12,181 nucleotides of DNA from an uncultured Atopobium sp. (GTDB lineage Bacteria > Actinomycetota > Coriobacteriia > Coriobacteriales > Atopobiaceae). The stretch is taken from NCBI GenBank assembly GCA_938041635.1, contig CALIAD010000165.1, positions 1 to 12,181 on the forward strand, read 5' to 3'. Of the stretch, positions 7,385-12,181 are shown in pieces. The notes beneath the pieces were generated by a model. It made no database searches, had not been told where the DNA came from, and saw only the letters and a list, made by a program, of their open reading frames with translations. Position 1 is the stretch's first letter. Each line of letters begins with the position of its first letter. The translations under genes and the position numbers were made by a program.

Positions 7385-8095
7385 TTAAGCAACAACAGAA
7401 AGAGCAACCTCCATCATCTGCGTGAAACTAGTCTGACGCTCTTCAGCAGTAAGTGCTTCTCCTGTAAGAGGCAAATCAGAGATAGTTAGCAGCGTAAGCG
7501 CATGCTTATGAGCGTACATGGCGTTGAGATACAGGGCTGCCGACTCCATCTCAACGGCAAGAACATCCATGCTTGCCCATTTTGGAAGCGAGTTGTTTAC
7601 GGTATAGAACACGTCGCTTGCCAGGATATTACCAACGCGAACGGGATAACCCAGCTTTTCTGCACCAGCAATAGCCTTGCTCAACAGGCCAAAGTCTGCG
7701 GTAGGTGCAATGGTTCCAGGCATTCCGTACTGTGATGGATAATTAGAATCAGTGCTGGAAGACATGCCAATAACAATATCTCTAAGCTTTACCTCAGGAG
7801 CAAGGCCGCCAGCGCTACCAATGCGGAGAATGTTGTCAACTCCGTAGAAATTAAAGAGCTCGTAAGAATAAATACCAATGGAAGGCATACCCATACCAGA
7901 ACCCATAACGGAGACTGGCTGTCCCTTGTACGTACCGGTATAACCAAACATGTTGCGAACGGTGTTGAACTGCTCAACGTTCTCCAGATACGTGTCTGCA
8001 AGAAGTTTTGCGCGCAGAGGATCGCCTGGCATGAGGACAGTCTTAGCAATCTGGCCCTCAACAGCAGCGTTATGGGGAGTTGGGGTAGTAGCCAT
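7385..8095 (-). CDS. deoD: Purine-nucleoside phosphorylase, DeoD type
   Basis: This cytoplasmic enzyme splits purine ribo- and deoxyribonucleosides with phosphate into the base and (deoxy)ribose-1-phosphate. The 236-aa length is typical of the hexameric bacterial type. Recognisable elements are the N-terminal TPHNAA with H8, PGDPLRAK (phosphate-contacting G24 and R28), R47 in VRNMFGYTG, GMGMPSIGIYSYEL (67-80), RIGSAGG (91-97), the ribose-binding VEMESAALY (181-189), and catalytic D207 in ISD followed by TAEERQTSF. The ATG at 8095 shares one base with the deoB stop (TAATG), and AAGGAG lies upstream, so coupling to deoB is likely. Its product is the substrate of the preceding gene's enzyme. Confidence 0.96.
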   Translation of the reverse strand: MATTPTPHNAAVEGQIAKTVLMPGDPLRAKLLADTYLENVEQFNTVRNMFGYTGTYKGQPVSVMGSGMGMPSIGIYSYELFNFYGVDNILRIGSAGGLAPEVKLRDIVIGMSSSTDSNYPSQYGMPGTIAPTADFGLLSKAIAGAEKLGYPVRVGNILASDVFYTVNNSLPKWASMDVLAVEMESAALYLNAMYAHKHALTLLTISDLPLTGEALTAEERQTSFTQMMEVALSVVA

Positions 8096-9285
8096 TAGTT
8101 CTCCTTAAGAATCTCTGACAGGTGAGAAGTTCCAACACCAAGTTGCTCAACGCCAAAATAATCAAGGATTGTCTCGGCCATATCGGCAAATGTGGCAGTT
8201 GTACCAAGGTTGGTGTTTGGCTTGACCTTTGGACCCGTGATAAGCAGTGGAACGTACTCACGAGAGTGATCAGTAGATGGTGTTACCGGGTCACAGCCAT
8301 GATCTGCGGTGATAATGAACAGGTCATCCTCACGAAGACCCTCAATAATTTGAGGAACGCGCTCATCAAAATAAGAAAGAGCGTTGGAGTATCCCACAGG
8401 ATCGTTGCGGTGACCGTAAATCATGTCAGTATCAACAAGGTTGGTGAAGCACAGACCGTTGAAGTCTTTACTAGTAGCCTCAATAGTTTTCTGAATTCCG
8501 TCTGCATTGCAGGTAGTAAACTCAAACTCTGTCATGCCACGGTGAGCAAAGATGTCATAAATCTTGCCGATAGAAAGAACGTCAAAGCCGCTCTCTTTAA
8601 GGCGATCAAGCATAGTTGGACCTGTTGGCTCAAGCGAGAAGTCATGACGGCGAGAAGTGCGCTGGTATGGCCACTCTCCCTCAAAAGGACGAGCAATAAC
8701 GCGAGCAACGCCGTGCTCACCCTGCAGAATCTCGCGCGCAATGCGGCAATACTCATAGAGTTTCTCGGGACTTACCACGTCCTCATGAGCAGCAATCTGG
8801 AAAACAGAATCTGCTGAGGTATAGACAATCAGAGCACCAGTCTCTACGTGCTCTTTACCAAAGTCTCTAATAACATCAGTTCCGGAGTAAGGCTTATTGC
8901 AGAGAACCTTACGGCCCGTCTTCTGCTCAAACTCCTCAATGACCTCCTGTGGAAAACCATCAGGATAGGTTGGGAACTTCTTTGGAGAAATGACGCCCGC
9001 CATCTCCCAGTGACCAACCGTAGTGTCTTTACCAGCGGATTTCTCCTGCATGCGAGCGTATGCGCCTTCAGGAGACTCAATTGGCTTCAGATCAACGTCG
9101 TACACGGTATCAAGCGCGCCATCAATATTAAGAAGGCCCAGCTTTGTCATATTTGGGATCTTAAGAACGCCACTTGTTGCGCATGCACAAAGGGTATTAC
9201 TACCCTCATCTCCATATGCCGCTGCATCAGGCTCTTCGCCGATGCCAAAACTATCAAGAACAACTACAAAAACACGTTTAGGCAT
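8095..9285 (-). CDS. deoB: Phosphopentomutase
   Basis: This enzyme interconverts ribose- or deoxyribose-1-phosphate and the 5-phosphates, linking nucleoside phosphorolysis to central metabolism. The 396-aa protein matches the alkaline-phosphatase-superfamily mutases. It starts MPKRVFVVVLDSFGIGEEPDA (metal ligand D11), has the phosphorylatable Thr in GKDT (T88), the NLVDTDMIYGHRND block (282-295), TADHG (D328, H329) and the late ligand H340 in DHSRE. The frame extends to 9330, but the ATG at 9285 has AGGAGG four bases upstream and matches where homologs begin. It is the first gene of the minus-strand unit, and its stop overlaps the deoD start by one base. Confidence 0.96.
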   Translation of the reverse strand: MPKRVFVVVLDSFGIGEEPDAAAYGDEGSNTLCACATSGVLKIPNMTKLGLLNIDGALDTVYDVDLKPIESPEGAYARMQEKSAGKDTTVGHWEMAGVISPKKFPTYPDGFPQEVIEEFEQKTGRKVLCNKPYSGTDVIRDFGKEHVETGALIVYTSADSVFQIAAHEDVVSPEKLYEYCRIAREILQGEHGVARVIARPFEGEWPYQRTSRRHDFSLEPTGPTMLDRLKESGFDVLSIGKIYDIFAHRGMTEFEFTTCNADGIQKTIEATSKDFNGLCFTNLVDTDMIYGHRNDPVGYSNALSYFDERVPQIIEGLREDDLFIITADHGCDPVTPSTDHSREYVPLLITGPKVKPNTNLGTTATFADMAETILDYFGVEQLGVGTSHLSEILKEN

Positions 9286-9289
9286 GCTA

Positions 9290-9295
9290 CCTCCT
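9290..9295 (-). promoter_or_regulatory. Ribosome binding site fixing the deoB start
   Basis: AGGAGG on the minus strand lies four bases before the ATG at 9285. It rules against the upstream Met at 9330, where no such site is seen. Confidence 0.85.
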
Positions 9296-9377
9296 AAAAC
9301 GCCCGAAACAAGCATTTGCGCACGATACATGCGCGAACTAACTTATGTGGACGAGTCATTACTATTCATTAAATATA

Positions 9378-9407
9378 TTATTACAGTTGCATAACGCCGA
9401 CGCCCAA
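9378..9407 (-). promoter_or_regulatory. Possible promoter of the deoB-led operon
   Basis: On the minus strand, TTGGGC (9402-9407) and TAATAA (9378-9383) are 18 bases apart in the most A+T-rich part of the region. This would leave a leader of about 85 bases carrying a small stem, GCGCA/TGCGC (9318-9334). Other registers in the AT-rich stretch are possible. Confidence 0.4.
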
Positions 9408-9430
9408 TTTAGAGAGATTTTCACGATACA

Positions 9431-9463
9431 ACCGTTTGCAGATACTAAAATTCTGTAAACGGT
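9431..9463. promoter_or_regulatory. 12-bp-arm inverted repeat, candidate operator
   Basis: ACCGTTTGCAGA (9431-9442) and TCTGTAAACGGT (9452-9463) are inverted copies with one mismatch and a 9-base spacer. The left arm overlaps TACAACCGTTTGCA (9427-9440), which resembles a LacI-family operator with a central CG. It lies just upstream of the likely deoB promoter, a plausible place for a nucleoside-responsive regulator. No regulator gene other than the psuK HTH is visible here. Confidence 0.5.
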
Positions 9464-9555
9464 ACGCAGCAAATGCTTAGAAAAATTAAGCAGGTAAAAC
9501 CAATGTGGCGAGAAAATCGTTGAGCTCACCAGGGAAAAATTTAATGAATTCATTC

Positions 9556-9584
9556 TTTACAGACTCTAGCTGCTGTCTTATCGT
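9556..9584 (+). promoter_or_regulatory. Possible psuK promoter
   Basis: TTTACA (9556-9561) and TATCGT (9579-9584) are 17 bases apart. The -35 is good and the -10 matches four of six consensus bases. The three TAAGCA-type sites follow directly downstream, suiting a repressor. A competing -10, TATATA at 9643-9648, has no good -35. Confidence 0.35.
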
Positions 9585-9598
9585 TGTCCAAAGCAAGA

Positions 9599-9661
9599 TT
9601 TAAGCACTAGCTTAAATAAGATAAGCACCTGTTTAGAAGTTTTATATAAGCACCTGTTTAG
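9599..9661 (+). promoter_or_regulatory. Three TAAGCA-type repeats, candidate operators of psuKG
   Basis: Three related 14-mers lie in front of psuK: TAAGCACTAGCTTA (9601-9614), and TAAGCACCTGTTTA at 9622-9635 and 9647-9660. Each is an imperfect palindrome. The first extends to TTTAAGC-ACTA-GCTTAAA (9599-9616). The last two sit in an exact 16-base direct repeat, ATAAGCACCTGTTTAG (9621-9636, 9646-9661). Starts are 21 and 25 bases apart. A further TGCTTA/TAAGCA pair lies at 9474-9492. They look like protein-binding sites, and the HTH domain of PsuK is the obvious candidate ligand, by inference only. Confidence 0.6.
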
Positions 9662-9682
9662 TCGGATTCTATTTTTGCTGCT

Positions 9683-9688
9683 AGGAGG
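9683..9688 (+). promoter_or_regulatory. Ribosome binding site fixing the psuK start
   Basis: AGGAGG lies four bases before the ATG at 9693. It decides against the in-frame TTG at 9675, which would place this site inside the coding region. Confidence 0.85.
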
Positions 9689-9692
9689 CCTG

Positions 9693-10775
9693 ATGCTCAC
9701 CAATAGAGAACAGATGATTTTCAACTGGATTAAAGAGCAGCCTTCCATTACTCAGAAGGAAATTGCAGAGCGTGCAGGTATCTCGCGTTCTTCTGTTTCG
9801 GTTCACATCTCCAACCTTACCGCAAAGGGCGCAATTTTGGGCCGCCGCTACATTTTGAGCGAGCGTCCCTACATCATTGTTATTGGCGCTGCTAACATGG
9901 ACATTGCTGGTCGCCCAGACTCTTCCCTTGTAGCAGGAGACTCCAACCCTGGTAAAGTCACCATGTCCTTTGGTGGTGTGGGTAGAAATATTGCACACAA
10001 CCTAGCCCTTCTCGACGGTGACGTTCGTCTGCTCACCGCCTTTGGCGAGGACTATCGTGCGCGCGAGCTCAAAGAGGGCTGCCTGGATTGCGGCATTGAC
10101 ATTGACGCTTCAATTACCGTGCCGGGTGCTTCCACTTCCACCTACCTCTTCATCATGGATGAACAAGGTGAGATGCAGGAAGCCATCAATGACATGCAGA
10201 TTTACGAGTATGTCACCCCTGAGCGCATCGAGGAGCGCCTGGATATTATCCAGCATGCTGCGGCCTGTGTAATTGACACCAATTTACCTCAGCAAACAAT
10301 TGAGTTTATTGCCAAAAATGTGACTTGCCCTATCTTCTGCGACCCCGTTTCTTCTATCAAAGCGCAAAAGCTCAAGAAGGTTCTGGGAAAAATTCACACG
10401 CTCAAACCAAATCAGCTTGAGGCTGAAACACTTTCAGGCATTAAGATTACTGACGACGCCTCCCTTGAAGCCGCAGCTCATGAGCTTCTTGCAACAGGTC
10501 TCAAACGTGTATTTATCTCTCTTGGTGAGAAAGGCCTTTTTTGCGCTGATCACGAGAAGACCATTCGCTTGCCGCTACTCCCTGCAAAGCTAGTCAACAT
10601 GACGGGAGCAGGAGATGCCATTATGGCAGGAGTTACCTGGGCATATACTCAAGGCATGACACTTGAGCAGACCGGCCTGGTAGGTTTGGCTGCTTCCACC
10701 ATGGCCGTTGAAGGTGAGAATACTATCAACGAACAACTCAACGTTGAAGAGGTTATCAAGCGCGCAGGTATTTAG
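9693..10775 (+). CDS. psuK: PfkB-family pseudouridine kinase with N-terminal helix-turn-helix
   Basis: This protein is predicted to phosphorylate pseudouridine to pseudouridine-5'-phosphate, the substrate of the next gene's product. It is 360 aa. Residues 1-55 form a winged-helix-like HTH (QKEIAERAGISRSSVSVHISNL, about 21-42), a DNA-binding type seen in MarR/AsnC-like proteins. The PfkB kinase domain starts near 60: ANMDIAGRP, GGVGRNIAHNLA (94-105), FGEDYRARELKEGC, the NTLKPN-like HTLKPNQLEAE (235-245), and MTGAGDAIMAGV with catalytic D308. The layout resembles E. coli YeiI and HTH-bearing PsuK proteins, while E. coli PsuK itself lacks the HTH. Pairing with psuG supports pseudouridine as substrate; another nucleoside is possible. 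The HTH plus operator-like repeats upstream suggest it senses its substrate and controls its own operon. Confidence 0.88.
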   Translation: MLTNREQMIFNWIKEQPSITQKEIAERAGISRSSVSVHISNLTAKGAILGRRYILSERPYIIVIGAANMDIAGRPDSSLVAGDSNPGKVTMSFGGVGRNIAHNLALLDGDVRLLTAFGEDYRARELKEGCLDCGIDIDASITVPGASTSTYLFIMDEQGEMQEAINDMQIYEYVTPERIEERLDIIQHAAACVIDTNLPQQTIEFIAKNVTCPIFCDPVSSIKAQKLKKVLGKIHTLKPNQLEAETLSGIKITDDASLEAAAHELLATGLKRVFISLGEKGLFCADHEKTIRLPLLPAKLVNMTGAGDAIMAGVTWAYTQGMTLEQTGLVGLAASTMAVEGENTINEQLNVEEVIKRAGI

Positions 10776-10779
10776 CGCA

Positions 10780-10881
10780 TCTGCACGGCACAGCGCGTCT
10801 GCACGGCACAGCGCGTCTGCACGGCACGGCGCGTCTGCACGGCACAGTACGTCTGCACGGCACAGTACGTCTGCACGGCAC
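10780..10881. repeat. 18-bp tandem repeat, six copies, between psuK and psuG
   Basis: TCTGCACGGCAC starts at 10780, 10798, 10816, 10834, 10852 and 10870, an exact 18-base period. The six-base linkers are AGCGCG, AGCGCG, GGCGCG, AGTACG and AGTACG. The array begins four bases after the psuK stop and ends 39 bases before psuG. It is far more G+C-rich than the surrounding spacer. No spacers vary as in CRISPR. It looks like a minisatellite whose copy number may differ between strains. Confidence 0.85.
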
Positions 10882-10920
10882 TACTTTCGGTTCCATTAGT
10901 CGTTTACGATTGGAGTATAT

Positions 10921-11847
10921 ATGTCTAACCTGAAGGATTTTCTCGTTGTATCTGATGAGGTCAAAGAGGCTCTTGAGCAGAACAAGCCTGTTGTAGCTCT
11001 GGAGTCCACCATCATTTCTCACGGTATGCCTTACCCACAGAACGTCGAGACCGCTCTGAAGGTTGAGCAGATTATCCGCGACAACGGTGCAATTCCTGCA
11101 ACTATCGCAATTATTAACGGCCAGATGCGTGCCGGTCTTTCCGCTGACGAGATTGACTACCTGGGCAAGAAAGGTCGCGAGGTTGCTAAGGTTAGCCGCC
11201 GCGACCTTCCTGTCATCATCGCTGAGAAGAAGGACGGCGCAACTACCGTCACTACTACCATGATGATTGCTCACATGGCAGGTATCGACGTCTTTGCAAC
11301 CGGCGGTATTGGTGGCGTTCACCGTGGCGCTGAGACCACCATGGACATCTCTGCTGACCTCGAGGAGCTTGCACAGACTCCTGTTATGGTCATTTGCGCT
11401 GGTGCAAAGTCCATTCTTGACCTTGGCCTTACCCTTGAATACCTGGAGACCAAGGGTGTTCCAGTACTTGGTTACCAGACCGAGGAGCTTCCTGCGTTCT
11501 ACACCCGCAAGAGCGGCTTTAGCGTTGACTACCGCGTTGACTCCCCTGCTGAGCTGGCAGAGATCTTTACTACCCAGCAGCAGATTGGCATGAACAGCGG
11601 CCTTCTGGTCACCAACCCAATTCCTGAGCAGTATGCAATGGATAAGGACACCATCGACACAGCTATCGAGAAGGCCCTTGCAGAGGCAGAGGCAAACGGC
11701 ATCCACGGCAAGGAGTCCACACCATTCCTGCTGGCAAAGGTTGCTGAGATTACTGGCAACAACTCCCTTGAGTCCAACATTCAGCTGGTCTTCAACAACG
11801 TTGCTCTTGGCGCAAAGGTTGCTGCTGAGGTCTGCAACCGCAAGTAA
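10921..11847 (+). CDS. psuG: Pseudouridine-5'-phosphate glycosidase
   Basis: This enzyme cleaves the C-C glycosidic bond of pseudouridine-5'-phosphate to uracil and ribose-5-phosphate, completing pseudouridine breakdown. The 308-aa length fits the family. Active-site residues match E. coli PsuG with a shift of three: E28 in ALESTIISHGMPYP, D146, the Schiff-base lysine K163 in CAGAKSILDLG, and N286 in SLESNIQLV. Also conserved are FATGGIGGVHRG (125-136) and KESTPFLLAKVAEITGNNS (264-282). The ATG has GGAG (10912-10915) five bases upstream. It lies 145 bp after psuK, across the 18-bp tandem repeat, probably in the same transcript. Codon use looks regular and strongly biased, suggesting decent expression. 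Confidence 0.97.
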   Translation: MSNLKDFLVVSDEVKEALEQNKPVVALESTIISHGMPYPQNVETALKVEQIIRDNGAIPATIAIINGQMRAGLSADEIDYLGKKGREVAKVSRRDLPVIIAEKKDGATTVTTTMMIAHMAGIDVFATGGIGGVHRGAETTMDISADLEELAQTPVMVICAGAKSILDLGLTLEYLETKGVPVLGYQTEELPAFYTRKSGFSVDYRVDSPAELAEIFTTQQQIGMNSGLLVTNPIPEQYAMDKDTIDTAIEKALAEAEANGIHGKESTPFLLAKVAEITGNNSLESNIQLVFNNVALGAKVAAEVCNRK

Positions 11848-11864
11848 GTACGCGTACGCGCTGC

Positions 11865-11920
11865 GTAAGCACCACGTAAGCACCACGTAAGCACACGTGC
11901 AAACGCTGCGTAAGCATCGC
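11865..11920. repeat. 11-bp tandem repeat after psuG
   Basis: GTAAGCACCAC occurs at 11865-11875 and 11876-11886, followed by GTAAGCACAC (11887-11896). After a 13-base gap a diverged copy, GTAAGCATCGC, lies at 11910-11920. The array starts 17 bases past the psuG stop. Each unit contains TAAGCA, the same hexamer as in the sites upstream of psuK, possibly by chance. Confidence 0.7.
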
Positions 11921-11946
11921 ATTTCTTTTGGCCCCTACGTCGTTTT

Positions 11947-11990
11947 GAACTGCCTCCTATTTCTTGAACATAAGAAATGGGAGGCAGTTC
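11947..11990 (+). terminator. Strong hairpin downstream of psuG, possible terminator
   Basis: Arms 11947-11965 and 11972-11990 form a 19-bp stem, perfect except for one T-G wobble, with a 6-base loop. It lies 99 bases after the psuG stop. Neither strand shows a T-tract after the stem (TTTT precedes it on the plus strand). It may therefore be a terminator of the U-less type, an mRNA-protecting end, or part of a dispersed repeat. Confidence 0.5.
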
Positions 11991-12008
11991 ATATGTGAGT
12001 GATTATGA

Positions 12009-12083
12009 TTCTGCAGCGTGTTAGCGCCGACTTTTAGGCTTGGCGCACAAAATAGCGCAGCTTTGTTAAGCCTCGCTGAAGAA
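12009..12083. other. Nested inverted repeats, possible structured RNA
   Basis: TTCTGCAGCG (12009-12018) pairs with CGCTGAAGAA (12074-12083) with one mismatch. AGGCTT (12036-12041) pairs with AAGCCT (12068-12073), directly next to the outer 3' arm, and GCGC pairs lie inside. The fold would be about 75 bases on either strand. It does not have a tRNA pattern. I recognise no RNA family and cannot tell the strand. Confidence 0.3.
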
Positions 12084-12181
12084 TCGACATATTCCTAATC
12101 AAGATAGCTAGGCAGCTAGGCGGTCACACTACCTGATATGCATCTCTATGCATAAACTTCATCTAATATGCTTAAACATGA

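Larger units (their letters stand above)
9286..9692. other. Divergent control region deoB/psuK
   Basis: This 407-bp stretch has no credible gene. It holds the possible promoters and operator-like repeats listed separately. It also has a perfect 12-bp palindrome AATGAATTCATT (9543-9554), a 10-mer TTTAATGAAT (9540-9549) repeated in inverse at 9365-9374 beside the deoB promoter, and an inverted 10-mer pair AAGCATTTGC (9310-9319) / GCAAATGCTT (9469-9478) that brackets the deoB promoter. I see no recognised riboswitch. Confidence 0.6.
11848..12181. other. Right-end region without a convincing gene
   Basis: These 334 bases hold the 11-bp repeat, the strong hairpin and the nested-stem element listed separately. 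They also hold a tandem AGCTAGGC pair near 12107-12122 and an inverted repeat TATGCAT-CTCT-ATGCATA (12137-12154). The A+T-rich last 45 bases could belong to a control region of a gene beyond the window. Confidence 0.6.

Noticed and set aside
9286..9330. Longer N-terminus of phosphopentomutase from 9330
   Set aside because: The added residues do not resemble the family start, and the strong AGGAGG at 9290-9295 serves the ATG at 9285.
9286..9372. Purine or other riboswitch in the deoB leader
   Set aside because: The leader is short and shows only a 5-bp stem. I see no conserved aptamer core.
10780..10881. CRISPR array
   Set aside because: The unit repeats every 18 bases with only short near-identical linkers, no unique spacers and no cas genes.
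10708..10899. 63-aa plus-strand frame with SASARH repeats over the 18-bp array
   Set aside because: An 18-base period is a multiple of three, so any frame without a stop stays open. There is no start signal, and it overlaps the psuK end.
10756..11922. 388-aa open frame on the minus strand opposite psuG
   Set aside because: It covers the antisense of psuG and translates the 18-bp array into a repetitive VPCRR-type peptide. A biased codon pattern in psuG explains the openness.
12009..12083. tRNA gene
   Set aside because: The length fits, but there is no T-loop GTTCRANNC pattern, no 7-bp acceptor layout and no clear anticodon arm.

Overview
The window looks like one nucleoside-salvage locus from a mid-G+C actinobacterium of the class Coriobacteriia. 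Lancefieldella/Atopobium or Olsenella is my best guess. This rests on the style of the proteins, the strong AGGAGG ribosome binding sites, the frequent GTG starts and a Tat-like lipoprotein signal peptide. I could not run a search, so the genus is inference.

Layout. Positions 286-9285 hold eight genes, all on the minus strand. In transcription order they are deoB (phosphopentomutase), deoD (purine-nucleoside phosphorylase), a BMP-family nucleoside-binding lipoprotein, nupO (ABC ATPase), nupP and nupQ (ABC permeases), cdd (cytidine deaminase) and pdp/deoA (pyrimidine-nucleoside phosphorylase). Several junctions overlap by 1-11 bases (TAATG, GTGA), so translation is probably coupled. Terminator-like hairpins with T-tracts lie between cdd and pdp and after pdp. 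A 407-bp divergent control region (9286-9692) separates this unit from a plus-strand pair: psuK (a pseudouridine-kinase-type PfkB protein with an N-terminal helix-turn-helix) and psuG (pseudouridine-5'-phosphate glycosidase). The last 334 bp hold no convincing gene, but they do hold tandem repeats, a strong hairpin and a folded-looking element.

How the genes fit together. The BMP/NupOPQ transporter would bring in nucleosides. Cdd converts cytidine to uridine. DeoD and Pdp split purine and pyrimidine nucleosides by phosphorolysis to base plus (deoxy)ribose-1-phosphate. DeoB isomerises these to the 5-phosphates. PsuK and PsuG handle pseudouridine, whose C-C glycosidic bond phosphorylases cannot cut, giving uracil plus ribose-5-phosphate. 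deoC, which would complete deoxyribose breakdown, is not in the window.

The most unusual features are: a His/Cys-rich C-terminal tail on cytidine deaminase; three near-identical TAAGCA-type sites in front of the HTH-kinase psuK, suggesting autoregulation; several intergenic short tandem repeats with different periods (31, 16, 18 and 11 bp), including six copies of an 18-bp unit between psuK and psuG; and a nested-stem element near the right edge. I found no CRISPR array, insertion sequence, tRNA or rRNA.
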